Counted from the stretch's first letter, positions 31,690 to 43,350 are shown. The stretch: 64,000 bases of DNA from Gonocerus acuteangulatus (GCA_946811695.1 OX328126.1:82017214-82081213); one strand, 5' to 3'. Notes: generated by a model from the sequence alone, not told the origin. Translations and numbers: made by a program.

Positions 31690-32190
31690 GTCAAATACGC
31701 CACGCCAGCGTGTCCCAAACCAAATACGAAGGGTACAAGACAAGGCCCGGAGTGTCAGTGACGCCGCATGTCAACAGCCGCCTGAAGGAAGCCCTGCAGA
31801 ACACGTTCCGCCTGAATCACCTTCTACGGTCTGCCCAGCTGTAGCTTCAGCTAAATCTGCAGATCTATAAGGCAATCATCAGGCCTACTCTTTGCCTACT
31901 TGGAGGTACATGTACCCCAGTGTGCTGAGGAGGCTGCAACGTTTCCAGAACGGGGTCCTGCTATGGGCCGTGCAGCACACAAGCCTCCGGAGAACGAAGC
32001 CGGTCATCCTCCACGACGATCTGATGCTGCCCTCAGTACAAGAGTTCATACGGAGGCGTCATATTAAGTTCTATGACGGCCTCCAGTACTGTGTCAACCC
32101 CCTATTTAGGGACTTGACACCACCACCTCTCCCCCAGAGGTGGGAGGGCAGCACCAGGAGAATCTTGGATCTTGGAGAGGAGGCTGGGTA
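31690..32190 (+). pseudogene. Jockey-like LINE RT C-terminal relic
   Basis: In frames separated by frameshifts: QLKLQIYKAIIRPTLC, then LRRLQRFQNGVLL and LHDDLMLPSVQEFIRRRHIK and LQYCVNPLF. This is the typical C-terminus of a jockey-clade RT (lYk.iirP.l.yg..lqr.QN..lR). The stretch is clearly richer in G+C than its surroundings, as expected for an inserted element. 5' truncated and frameshifted. Confidence 0.75.
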
Positions 32191-32560
32191 GGAGCAGCTG
32201 TATATTGTAAATAAATGTAAATATTAGATTAAGTTAGTTGTAAGTTAGTATTAAGTTAGGTTAAGATACATCCATGCCTAGTCCCTCCCTAGTCAACCTT
32301 AAACCCCCCTAGATTTAGTTCCCTAGACTAAGTAGGCCTAAGTCCCCCATTTGTCTGTAAGAATGAAACAGTAAGCCAGGTCTCTGAAATGATACTTTGA
32401 AAAGTTTGGGGCCCACTTTGCAGGCCGAAACACTTTACCACAAATTTATAAAGCCCCAAGGGTATAGTCATGGCTGTATTGGGAATAACTTCCTTTCAAA
32501 TGGGTATGTGCTAGTATGCCCTAACTGGGTCTAAGCGTGAAAATATTCTCTTCTTAAATT
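32191..32560. other. Probable LINE 3' region; no gene
   Basis: Follows the LINE relic and contains AAGTTAG-type short repeats near 32220-32270. No coding signal. Confidence 0.35.
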
Positions 32561-33250
32561 AGGGACCCCATATTAGTCAGGTATCGTTTAGGCGTTCAGC
32601 TGCCAGTAATCTCCGCAAATTATGACGGATCCATCTTTCTTGTGAACCAGGTGAAGTGCTCGAAGGTCATTAAATCTCTTGTTCTACCAGTCGATGAAAT
32701 TCGTCCTTCGCCTGCTGGGAGGTAATCTTCGTACCTTAGTGTGAATAGGCCATTACCGACCCGCCCGGGCGGCGTGTTCGGGTGCGCCCGTCAGTTTCTC
32801 TGTTGTTTGACCTGTTTCTTCTTGTCCCAAGCGCAAGGCTGTACACATTCCGGTGAAAATTATAATGGTATAAACATGACCAGTCGTCCTTATTTATTTT
32901 TTTTTTTTTTTTTACCTGCACGACTTAATGAGCTACGGCGAACTACGGCTCTTGTTTTGTCCTCTATCAAGATTCCCCGCTACTAATGCTGAAACATGTT
33001 CTGCCAATCTGTCGACTTTTTTCTCGAGGCATGCATCCGCGAGGAAGTCGCAAGGGCCGATATAACATTGGGTGGTTCGACTTCAGGTATTTTATCGGAA
33101 ACGCTAGTTAATATATATACATCGGTTTGGACATAAGCATTGCCTGAGTGTGAGGTAGGAGAAACCGCATCCGAAGGGTTTTGATAAGATCTGCGTGAAC
33201 CGAATCACCACCAAGATGATCATATTGCAATTCCAAGGTTTTTTTTTTTC
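32560..33250 (-). pseudogene. Second, decayed Gypsy-type relic
   Basis: On the minus strand ALHLVHKKDGSVIICGDYWQ and LNA..TIPD match the start of a Ty3/Gypsy reverse transcriptase (SPLHLVPKKDGSWRPCGDYR..). Further upstream KVDRLAEHVSALVAGN resembles a Gag C-terminus of another Gypsy lineage. Stops and a poly(A) interruption (32890-32915) break it. It is not related to the intact element at 16103-22536. Confidence 0.5.
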
Positions 33251-33859
33251 ACTTATGATCACAAAGGTAAACAAAATTAATTAAATACTCATTAAGGCAA
33301 TAATAAAATTAAAAGGCTAACGTGCATACAAAATCAACGATACAACAGTCCTCGAACAATAATGTTACAGATATCGCTGTTAAAATGGTTTTATTCATTT
33401 TCCTACGTTAGAAAACCTATTATAATTGTACCTGCAAGCCTAGTATTGACCTGGGAACGGACAATTTTCGACAATGCATTCTTCATTATGTTGTAAGTAT
33501 TAATGCCGTTCTTAAAATAAAATCAGAAATGTTAGAAATGAAAAGAATACTTCCAAATGATTTGATCTGTAGATACCTGAAAGGGTCTGCTTACCTGCCC
33601 AGGAGTCCTAGAACTGGTGGTGATGTCAGTAGTCTGGAAGGTGGAGGGGATATATCTCTGGCTTTGCTTTATCTACATCTAGGGATCATCGACTTACAGC
33701 TCTGCACGAATCTTAGCTCATTGCGTCCAAGGAATGTGGGGTGCTAATCTGTTCACGTTTTTGCGCCCCCCCCCCTTATACGGATCAAATCCCGCTTCTC
33801 ATATCGACCCGATGGTGCTATCCGGAAGCGCCATGAAGACAAATGCCAACGCTGCATTA
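33251..33859. other. No gene seen
   Basis: No recognised gene or repeat apart from a short C-run at 33766-33774. Confidence 0.4.
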
Positions 33860-33867
33860 CATATATG

Positions 33868-35764
33868 CAGTGTTGTGAAATACCCGGGTATTTATTCTTG
33901 AGGGTAAATACCCAATTTCATAAATACCCGGGTATTTAACTAAACTGCGACTCGAAGTAATCTAACATTGTAAAATGTGATGGATCTCGCCAGTTTAGGG
34001 GTGTTGCAACACTAAGAAACTATTAAAACAATAATAAATTATAAAATAAGACCACCGTGAGGTTAATAAATAATAAAAGGTGTTTTCTTTTTGATTTACT
34101 AAACTTACCACAACTACTGACTGCAGTTCTTTTCATATACATACATTTATGTAATTTTACCAAGTTAACATGTATAATATGTTGGAATATCATAAGTTTT
34201 ACTTTATTTTTATAGTGTTTTATTTCATAACCTTTGAGGGTAATAAAAAGATAAGGCCTATTCACATTTATACAGAAAATAACAACTCTTCCTAATTCAA
34301 AAAACAAAGTAAAGCAATGGGATGGCCTAAATTAAATTCAGGGATAACGATAACCTAATCCAAGTCTTTGGGCTCAGAGATTTATTTATCACTTGAAAGA
34401 GTTGAAAGTGACATGTAGCCGTCTTCAGAGTCACTATCATCACTCCTGGTTTCACAGACAATAGCTTTTAATTCATCTTCCTTCTCTTCAACTTCTTTTC
34501 CATGGCAACCGTCTTGGGGTTTCCTGTTTGTTGCTTTCTCTGTTTTTGGGCGTTATTGAGGAGATTCCAGTTATGAGACAAATATGCTATTTGCCCAGCT
34601 CTTTCAGTTGTAAGTCGGTTTCTTTCTTTTTTTACAGTGAATCGAACTGAAAGTGTTGAATGTTCTTTCAGCCGCAGCAGAAGTCACTGGAGCTCCTGGT
34701 ATTCTTACAGCTACATCTCCCAAACTCATGTTCCTTTCAAGCCTTTCTACCATAACATGGGACTTATCGCCTTTTCATAGTCATTTTCTTCAAGACCTGA
34801 AAAACAGGATTGCCATAATCCCTCTTTGTCCCTATAGTCAGCTATGTCTTTCCGAAGATCAACTATTTTCAATCCCGTGCTTCTGCCTAACTCACACAAA
34901 AAACCAATGGCATCAAGTATTGATCCCAACCTTGAAATTAAGGGTTCAACAAGTCTCCAGCAAGTTGTACTTTTCTAGCACCAAACTGAATGCATTTCTC
35001 CAATTTAGTTAGCACACGTTTTCCCTAGTTTTTTTAATAAGAGATTCTGGGATCTGAAGAGTTTTCTGTAGATTCTGAAATTTCATATGAACTGTGTGGA
35101 TCAAAGGGGCATTTAACTGAACAATAGTGATAAGTTCAACAATTGGATCAAGGATGTTAACTAGTTTCCCAACTCGGACCCAAAACACTGTCATCAAAAA
35201 GCTGCCTTTTCATTTCTGGTGAGATTTCCGCTTCCTGCGATGTTGTTATTACTGTATGAGCATCATTTAAACTAATATTAACCAGAGTCAAAAACCACTT
35301 GGTTTTGAACTATTATAATAAACATTAAAAGCCTGTTTTTGACACCTGATAAGTGTTTCATTTTTTCTATCAAGTATAATTTTTTTAATTTAAATCAGTC
35401 CTTAATAATTGAATAGGCTCCATTAAAACTTTTTTTTTAAATTAATTAACCTTCTCCAATGTAAAAGTAATCATCAAAATTCATCGATATGCAATAAGCT
35501 GTAAATACCCATCAATACCCGGACCAACTTTTAACTTTCTTTTAAGTATTACTGGGTAAGTATTATTGTTTATTTGCTTTTTAAGATCAAATAGGTGAGC
35601 TTCAGCCCTTGTTTGCCCCAAAAACTCGAAGAACAAACTCGAAGAAGTTGTATCAAGTTCAAAAATTGAAAAAAACCCACTTTTTGGGTATTTACCTTCC
35701 CTGGGGGTAAATATCCAATTTATATTTACCTACCCACTGGGTATTTACCCAGCCCACATCACTG
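33868..35764. mobile_element. hAT-type DNA transposon copy with 8-bp target duplication
   Basis: Ends CAGTGTTGTGAAATACCCGG and (complement of the right end) CAGTGATGTGGGCTGGGTAA, with internal ATACCCGGGTATTTA motifs at both sides. An 8-bp duplication with one mismatch flanks it (CATATATG 33860-33867, CGTATATG 35765-35772). Length, TIR start CAG.G and TSD size are typical of hAT. A broken transposase lies inside on the minus strand. Confidence 0.88.
34380..35200 (-). pseudogene. hAT transposase relic inside the 33868 element
   Basis: Minus-strand pieces: LVNILDPIVELITIVQLNAP, LRKDIADYRDKEGLW, then GAPVTSAAAERTFSTFSSIH and KKRNRLTTERAGQIAYLSHN, which is the hAT C-terminal dimerisation domain. 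Frameshifts separate the pieces and the catalytic core is absent. Confidence 0.8.
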
Positions 35765-35852
35765 CGTATATGTCACAAAAGAAATGGTCGTCGAAATTAG
35801 CAAATAAATATGAGGGTGAGCAAAGTGATTCTAAACCTTATTTATAACGAAA

Positions 35853-35992
35853 AGGTCTGATTTACAGGAACTGCCTCATCAAAGCGTGTTTCCGTGTTTA
35901 TCCCTAGTGTCATTTGGAAAACATAGAACTTTTTTTTTTTTTCGTTTTTAACGGTGCATCAACAATTTGGCTATCAGCGCCGACATAGAACG
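35853..35992. mobile_element. TIR-family left end, interrupted by a tail-only insert
   Basis: AAAAGGTCTGATTTACAGGA, CTGCCTCATCAAAGCG and ATCCCTAGTGTCATTTGG match the left end of the TIR family. The match is broken by the micro-retroposon at 35930-35982. Confidence 0.6.
35930..35982 (-). mobile_element. Tail-only micro-retroposon
   Basis: On the minus strand GGCGCTGATAGCC..GATGCACCGTT then AAAAACG and A13. Target-site duplication ACATAGAAC at 35921-35929 and 35983-35991. It closely matches the tail of the 5S-derived SINE (GGCGCTAATGGCCAAG..GATGCGCCGTT) and starts at the same base. Confidence 0.8.
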
Positions 35993-36078
35993 TCTTGTCT
36001 TAATCTTTCGTGAATACTTAATTAACTCCAAACATAACCTAAATTTAAATATTTTAGTTCGAAAGAATATCAACAAAA

Positions 36079-37035
36079 AGTCCGACTCGTAGAAACTGCG
36101 TCATCTTAGCGCGGTTCCGTTCACATCCCTAGTATCATTAGCAGAGGAGTAGAAGCAGTTTTTCATATTTCAACGAAACTTGGTATTCGTAGTGGTAATA
36201 TAGAGAGAAAAGTGAGATATAAAAATGAACTAAATCGGTTCATAAGGAGGGGGGGGGGGTTTACTCCGGACCAACAATACCAATTCGCCACTACCAGCCG
36301 TGATTTTAGGTATATTTCGACGAAACTCGGTATTCATAGTGGTAATCTACAGGTAAATATGCGTTGTAAAAATAAACTAAATCGGTTCATTAGGAGGGGG
36401 GGGGGGGTTTACTCCAGACCCACAATACCAATTCGCCACTACCAACCGTGATTTTTGGTATATTTCGACGAAACTCGGTATTCGTAGTGGTAATCTACAG
36501 GTAAATATGTGATGTAAAAATAAACTAAATCGGTTCATTAGGAGGGGGGGTTTACTCTGGACCCAAATTTTTAATATACTCATACTGGTCGTAATTTCTG
36601 CTGTATTGTAACGAAACGCGGTATACGTCGTGGGTAACTCATGAGATAGAAGTGTTATAAAAATGAGCTGAATCGGTCAATCGGAAAGGGGGGTTTACTT
36701 AGTAATATATTTCAATAGAAAAGCCAGCCAGACATAGGTCCACAAAGGCGCCGCAAGGAACGCTAGAGGGACTGTATCCGGTTCCTGCGTTAGATCAAAA
36801 TACGATAATATGAGGTTTATTGTATTTATTAAGTAGTGTAATATGTACCATGTGTAAACATATCTCTGGAAGCAAATTTATCATTTACTCATTACAAAAT
36901 TAAAAGAGAACTATTCATGTTTTTATTTTATTTATGTAGGATATTTTAAGCAAATTGTTCTGGAAATCAGTCTACACTACCCAAATTCTGAGGAAAGTGC
37001 TTAGTTATGCAGCTCCTGCGTGACGGACTTTTTTT
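36079..37035. mobile_element. TIR element with internal tandem array, copy 2
   Basis: Same ends and same right-hand body as 22676-23930, but four array units (starting near 36173, 36320, 36468 and 36611) instead of five to six, so the array varies in number between copies. The two copies look nearly identical over long stretches, which suggests recent activity or exchange. Also shares about 20 bases beyond the left end (TTAGTTCGAAAGAATATC). Confidence 0.85.
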
Positions 37036-37955
37036 TTTAATTTCAGATGAGGAATACATGCAAATGAAAACGAACTTTTACAGAGAACTACTTGACGCAT
37101 GGAAACCCCGTTTGCAAGGTTCTTCGTTGTTTTGTTAGTACACTTTAAAAATATAATGCAAAATATGGGTAAAAAGGAAACCCTTCCCTTCAAAGGCCTA
37201 TTTGAGCCCTTAGAAGTGTTATTTTCTCATTTTCAAGGGCACAATGTTATAGATCTCGACGAGAACTTGAACTTTGCCCATTTGAAAAATGTTGATATCT
37301 CAAACCGTTTACTAGTTATTTCTCTTATGGCCCATTTATTTATTTTTTATAGTAAACAGTATTCATACCTTCTTGTTTAAATATATAGCTTGTAAAATAT
37401 TAAACTAATATTAACTTAAAAATAAACTCATTAATATTTAAAAGGCCGATATTGTCGGGGTTAAGTCTTGTGGTATGATAATGAAACTACATTTTTTATA
37501 AGAAAATGTTTGCCTACCTGTTGTTGTTAGGCTTGAAATTCAAATCTTCCTAAGGCTGATGAGAACAAGTCGAGCTACATTATATTTTGGTGTGGAATCG
37601 AATGAAACCACTTTGATGGCGATATCTTAAACCGTTTAAATGAAAAAGTGGACGAAAATAGAATGTTGCTTTCATCTACGCAAACACGACCTATTTTCAA
37701 ACGGCTAACAAGATAATATATTTAACCCTTTCTTTTTTTTTCTCTCTCTTTTTTTTGTTGGTAAAATGGCAACAAATTATTTTAGTTTCGAGTTCCACAA
37801 AATGATGTGCTTAGTCGAGAGTGTTTTCATACACTTTAAATTTATCCGAACTAAGATGAGAAACTTGAAGTAGTTACGCTTAGAGTGGAAGAAGTTTAAA
37901 AAAAAAAAAAAAAAAAAAACCAATAGAGTCCAAAAAGAGTTGATAAATTTTGCTA
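37036..37955. other. No gene confidently seen; old repeat
   Basis: About 37540-37625 (GATGAGAACAAG.. ACCACTTTGATGGCGATATC) occurs in reverse orientation at about 44140-44210, so it is repetitive. A 93-codon plus-strand frame at 37099-37380 has no features I recognise. Confidence 0.4.
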
Positions 37956-37959
37956 GAGG

Positions 37960-38830
37960 AACTGCTTCGTTCAAATTCTTTTACTGGGATATGGAATATT
38001 TACTGAACAATTGTTTATTTCCACAAATTATTGAGAAAGTATAAACATTGAAACTATGGAGCTGGAGAGTCAGCTATCAGGTAGCAAGTTATTTTATTAC
38101 CCTTAAGAAACTTCCCACAGTTTTGCACTCACAGGTGGTCTAGAGTCTCAGTTTTCACAAAGGGAGAGCCGTTATATGTATGTAATTCTACTAAAAAATA
38201 GATCCACTCCCCGTTATAAAATAAGAAAGGATTGTATCTATTTATGAATACATCTCATGCAGTTCTTGGAATTTGCTTAGCTTATCCTTAGAATAGCAAG
38301 TACCTGCCTTATCCTGTACCTAGGCAGGTACCTACCGAACCGTCATAAAACCATTCATACGACCCAAAATCTTCTTATTTTTGACAGGCAAGTTATTTTA
38401 TTACCCCAAAGGAATTTCACAAAAGATTTTCCCTTCACTCTAAGGTGGTCTAGAGTCGCAATTTCCACAAAGGGAGTGCCGCTGCTTTGCTAGCTCACAG
38501 AAAGTAGCATATCTCTGCTATCTGACTCTATATTAATCGGCGTGGAATGCGTGATCTTGTCAGGACTACTTACTAAAGAAATTAAAAGGGAAGGGGCGTA
38601 ATTATTAATTATTAGAACAGTTGCCTTCAGCCTCCGTTTAAAGTTAAATTAAGATGTCTTTTTAGTACACCTGATCTCATTAATTTTGACTTTTTTTTTT
38701 TAATTCATTAAAAATAAATGACTGTTTCACTGCTTTATTCCCATTTTTCTCAACTCTTAGCCTAGCAAGTTTATTTTTTTAAAGTTAAAGATTTGAAAAT
38801 TAAGGCAAAATTTAAAAGTGTTACAACGTA
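37960..38830. repeat. Dispersed repeat R3, copy 1 with insert
   Basis: Shares with 42415-42975 a series of blocks: ACAATTGTTTA..CAAATTATTG, CTATCAGGTAG.AAGTTATTTTATTACC, GCACTCAC.GGTGGTCTAGAGTC, GGAATGCGTGATCTTGTCAG and TCACTGC.TTATTCCCATTT. Copy 1 contains the GTGGTCTAGAGTC block twice, with the 165-bp repeat (also at 2645) between the two. No coding capacity. Confidence 0.65.
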
Positions 38831-38947
38831 TAGCTTATGAAGACTATACATTTTTTATCGATAATATACTGTGTTACTAAAGCATTGTAATAATAAATTT
38901 TGACGGTATATAGATAATTATTTGATTTTTTTTTTATATTGATAAAA

Positions 38948-39295
38948 TCAGAAAACAATCAGTCCCGTAACAGGCCATGAGGGCCCAGAGGGGCAGATAC
39001 TATAGAGGTAACTGATTCATGACCATACGGCACACTAGGGAGAGTGTGGTCAGTACTATGCTCCGGCCGCCTGATTTTCCCCTTGGCTGCTTCGACTGCT
39101 AGAGTCATTAGCACCCAAGGTACTCATTGATAAATTTATTAAAGGCTGGGTTGGCCTAGGGACGGTCAGGGAGGCCGAATTCAACCCATGAACTAAGACA
39201 CTAGGAGAAAAAATCTTTAGTGCTTGCTTGGGATTTGAACTCAGGTCCTCCAACTTATTAGTCCCGTGCTCTACCACTGAGCTAACCTCGCCCCC
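38948..39295 (-). mobile_element. SINE family C, minus orientation, T-rich 3' end
   Basis: The minus strand begins GGGGGCGAGGTTAGCTCAGT, has GACCTGAGTTCAAATCCC and ends GGCCTGTTACGGGACTGATT with a T-rich end, not poly(A). Target-site duplication TATATTGATAAAA (38935-38947 and 39296-39308). This is the most complete copy here, about 348 bp. Confidence 0.88.
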
Positions 39296-39740
39296 TATAT
39301 TGATAAAAGCTAACTTAAAATTTCGCTAACATTTCGAAAGAGAACAAAGTAAAATATACATGTTGGGTCGACTTCCAGAATTAATAACACACAAACACAA
39401 TTTTGATCAACTAGATGTCTTGTGTCTTATGGTTTACATCGGTCTAAAAAATTTAACTTTTTGTGTGCCTTTCAATTGCATGCTATATTTGTATACTGCT
39501 TTGAGGTAAACACATATAGTAGATTACTGAATACGAAAACTCGATTTTATTTTTTTAATTAGCTCTTATTCTGAAAACATACCTAATATACAAAATTTGA
39601 CTTTTGGTAACTGTACAAAACGATTCATTACAAATAAACTAATTATTACTTTTTATACAAATTTGGAAATGTTGAAATATTAACAAAATATTCAATTAAG
39701 AATTTCTCTTCTTCTTGGTTTCTCTATTGTAATTTCTTTC

Positions 39741-39969
39741 AGGGGGGCTGATACTATTTCCGGGGTATGGAATACTATCAATTTAAAACTTGGAATAGTT
39801 TTAGGCAGGGGTCTCCCTTAGTCTAGTGGCTAGCACGCTGGATTCATAAGCGGGAGATGGTGGGTTCGATTCCCACCTCCGGCAGGAATTTTCTCATCTC
39901 AAGGCTCGCTGGGAAAATTCCTCGCTGCACCCTGGATGTCGGCGCTAATGACCTAGAAGTAGATGCGCC

Positions 39970-40014
<45 letters not shown>

Positions 40015-40191
40015 AAAGTTTTAGGCAACTAAAACGCTATTACACTTAAAATAAAATATTTTTTATGAACTATGTGATCATATTTAATTTATTTTTAAGG
40101 GTTTTATGACACTTTTTTACCGATCGAATAGAAATTTCGGGGGGGGGGGGGGCTGCAACCCTCTAAGTCCCCTCCCTTATATACGCACATG
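39741..40191. mobile_element. MITE (CATGGGCGTATATA family) containing a SINE
   Basis: Left part GGGGTATGGAATACTATC, right part CTGAACTATGTGATC-like then a G14 run and CCTCCCTTATATACGCACAT. It is split by the SINE at 39808-40016. The left terminus is truncated. Confidence 0.7.
39808..40016 (+). mobile_element. SINE family A with perfect target duplication
   Basis: Head GTCTCCCTTAGTCTAGTGGC (box A) and GGTGGGTTCGATTCCCACC (box B), body, tail GGCGCTAATGACCTAG..GATGCGCCGT and a poly(A) of about 40. The 11-bp duplication AGTTTTAGGCA lies at 39797-39807 and 40017-40027. It inserted into the MITE, so it is younger than that copy. Confidence 0.92.
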
Positions 40192-40430
40192 TAGTCCTCT
40201 AACATTGACGCATTCCATCGACCCTGGTCTCTTTTCCATTGTCGAGATATCGCGGAGGAATCGTTCACCATGTTCATCACTTACGTCACCGCAGTTAGAA
40301 GGAAAAAAATCAAGATGAGAATGAAGACAATGACTTTTTAGGGTCATATTGTAACACAACTGTTGATACTTATAAAGGAGATTGTTCACAAATTCAATAT
40401 AATTTTCATTTCTCCTATTACCCAAAAGAA
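40177..40430 (-). pseudogene. Fragment of a repeated arthropod transposon-type ORF
   Basis: Minus strand: YIEFVNNLLYKYQQL, then HSHLDFFPSNCGDVSDEHGE and RFLRDISTMEKR. The DFFP.N.GDVSDEHGERF.QDI..ME.R pattern is common in many-copy predicted proteins of insects. I recall it as repetitive but cannot name the element. No complete gene around it. Confidence 0.5.
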
Positions 40431-41319
40431 ACCATGCACCACTGCTCTAAAATGTTCCCATGCTTATTTTTCAAAGCCCCCTTCCTTATCACTCATCAGG
40501 AATTATCATCACTAAATCAAAGTAAAATATACATGTTGTAAATGTGATAAATCTATCACCCTGTCCGTATAAAATTAAATATGGCACAAATGAACAATAA
40601 GAGCTAACTATAAATTTTAACTTGTATATTCACCTTGAGCGAGTGAAAAGCTATAAATATAGCATATTTTCATGTAAAAGGAAATTTGATGTAGACCAGT
40701 GTTATTTATCATTCCGATCTTACGAGGTGTATTACCAGAACGAACATTATCTCAATGAGAAGTGGTCATCCTGAAAAAATAGTCCAGAATCTGTAAAAAC
40801 TTATAGCTATATTTAGATGTTGACGGGGACACGCTAATTTATGTAGGGAAATCTCCTCAACAACTCAAATAACAATAATTTACCTATGTTCCCTATACTA
40901 GGTGAGTTAAAACCTGTAGTAAAAACATTTTCTGGCTCATGTTTTTTCTTTCGGTAATTTTTATTGGACCACAACACTTTCTTCCGAATATGAAGTTAAA
41001 TATTTAATTCTATGGTAATAGCAAATATTACATATTGCATTATTAACATTTTGTTCCTTTTAAATACTAATTAAATTCATTTATACTATGAATTGTCATT
41101 AAATGTTGTGTAAGTATAAGGTAATTTTAGCCCAAATTTGCTGCTCTATAACTCTGGAACCAGTTGTGTCTCAGTGGCCAAATTGATATCATTTGTTTAT
41201 GTCATAAAGAGGTCTAATCTCTATAGATTTCGTAATTTTCGACTCAGGCACTTTTGAGATATTGTACTTTGAATATAGCGAAAAATACGATTTTGGCAAA
41301 CTTTGAAAAAATACATAAA
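40431..41319. other. No gene seen
   Basis: AT-rich with no recognised feature. Confidence 0.4.
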
Positions 41320-41385
41320 AATAAGTCGACTCCCCGGAACTGCGCCATCTTAGCGCAGTTCCGTTCATATCCCTAGATTATGGCA
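41320..41385. mobile_element. TIR-family left-end fragment
   Basis: AATAAGTCGACTCCCCGGAA, CTGCGCCATCTTAGCG and ATCCCTAGA match the family's left terminus. Confidence 0.6.
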
Positions 41386-41759
41386 AACTTTGAAAAATTA
41401 ATTATTAATTTTTAAAATTTTATATATATATATATTTTTATTTGAAGAAATATCACAATCTACAATTTAATTGCATTATGTAATTTGATACATGTTACTT
41501 GCTCACGCCTCAGTTGTCCCCAGTTGTCAGCCGAATACCTTCCTAGTTTAGGAAGGATTCTAGGATGACCTTAAGTTACCTTACGCCATCCAACCACACC
41601 CTGCGACTAGCAGGGAGGATTGGAGGCGGGTGAGACGTGGGCTGTGTTATCCTGAGGAGAGAAAATGTCCACCGATATCACTCTCAATTTATACAATTAT
41701 AATTTCTTTGATCACTCCACGAATAGTTGTTTTTGTTCACTCCACGACACTTCACTGCT

Positions 41760-41965
41760 TAAGTAAGTCTCGGGGCCACTTCCCCCGCGTCTTGGTCGTT
41801 AAGGCGTCTTGGTGGAGAGGAAGGATGATTGGTGCTGGATAAGGATTGGGCTATAGGATTAGGATGATAGATTAATTTGCTATGGAAAGATGAGAAGCGG
41901 CTAGGGATTATATCTTGGGCAAAAGGGATATTTAGGTCATTATGGAGGTTGTTTGAAAAATTATA
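41760..41965 (-). pseudogene. 3' end of a jockey-like LINE
   Basis: Shares CTCGGGGCCACT, GGATTAGGATGA and AGGGATATTTAGGTCATTATG-type blocks with the 3' part of the LINE relic at 12190-12400, in the same orientation. Short 5'-truncated copy. Confidence 0.5.
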
Positions 41966-42414
41966 TATAAAAAATGAAAAATTTCTCAAGCTTGAAACTT
42001 CGTCAGCAAGTAGTACTATAATAAATCTATGAAAGAAAGAAAACTTGAAGGCCAGTCTTTCTCCCTTATTATAATTTGCAGCATTAAAGCCCCCGTTTTA
42101 AGTTAAATTTCTATCAATTTTCTTGATTTTTTTCATAAATGTCCACACTCTTTAGAAAACACAATGCAAGAACAAAACTGAAGAGCATATCGTTCTGATA
42201 TTTTTAGTGTTTATTTGGTTTTGATATCTAAGAAATTTAGAGAGTTAAATACATCTACGTAAAACTTGTTTTCAGCCAAAAAGTAGTGAAAATGCAAACT
42301 AAAAATGGCCGACGAAAAAACTATTAGCCAGAAAATTTTTTAACTGCAGGTTTTAACTCACCTAGTGTCGGGGAATAAGTGGCAAAAAAAAATGGGAAAA
42401 ATAAAAAATGTCGA

Positions 42415-42975
42415 CAAATTCTTTGCTGGGGCATGGGATTCCAAACAATTGTTTACTTCAACAAATTATTGTGAAAGTAGAAACATAGAAAGTAAGTAGC
42501 TGGAGGGTCTGCTATCAGGTAGTAAGTTATTTTATTACCTCAGAGGTATTTCACAAAAGCTTTTAACACCACATGGGTTTATTTCTGCACTCACGGGTGG
42601 TCTAGAGTCACGTTTTTCCGAAAAGGAAAGCCGCTGATGTTTTATCCTGACTCAGTGTGAAATGCGAGATCTTGTCAGAAAAAAAAATGTGGGGGAGGTA
42701 ATTTTTAGTTATTACGAACAATTACCTTTAACCCACGTTAAATGTTAAATTAAAATGTCATTTTAGTCCATCTGAACTTCTTCTAATTTTTGTTATTTTT
42801 AAGAAATTAATCTTTTCGCTTTGCTTTGAAGGAGGATCGGATGACCTCTAACCAAAATATTTAATTTAATTTATAAAAAATATAAGATTATTTCACTGCA
42901 TTATTCCCATTTCTCTCAAATCCCATCTCGGAAAGTTCAATTTTCTCGAGGTAAAGATTTGAAAATTAAATTAAA
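42415..42975. repeat. Dispersed repeat R3, copy 2
   Basis: Single-copy arrangement of the blocks listed for 37960-38830, with GTGGTCTAGAGTC once only. Non-coding. Confidence 0.65.
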
Positions 42976-43102
42976 TTATTAGTATAATATCTGATGGATA
43001 ATACAATTTGTTAATAAAACATTGTATTTATTATTCCGAGGTCCGTCGAGTAGTTCGGTTTATTACCTTAACGAGCATAATCTCAATTAAAGATACCATA
43101 CT

Positions 43103-43168
43103 GGCGTTAATGACCCCAACGGTTGACACGCCTTAAACTCAACCAAAAAAAAAAAAAAAAAAAAAAAA
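43103..43168 (+). mobile_element. Tail-only micro-retroposon
   Basis: GGCGTTAATGACC..GACACGCC, then TTAAACTCAACC and a poly(A) of about 23. Target-site duplication AGATACCATACT at 43091-43102 and 43169-43180. The stem bases have changed together relative to the SINE tails (GGCGT/ACGCC instead of GGCGC/GCGCC). Confidence 0.85.
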
Positions 43169-43184
43169 AGATACCATACTCAGT

Positions 43185-43350
43185 GTCTTTCTGTAATTAC
43201 AACTATAATCACGGCAGTCTCTGTGATTATGCCTGCAATGAAATCTATTTTTTCTTTGATTACAACTATAATAAAATTGTTTGTTTGTGATTACAGCTGT
43301 AATACTAACCTTTCTGTGATAACGACCTTAATCACATAATTTTCTGTCAT
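43185..43350. repeat. Imperfect tandem repeat, about 31 bp
   Basis: Five units of a TTTCTGTGATTACAACTATAAT-like sequence separated by variable ends. Non-coding. Confidence 0.6.
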
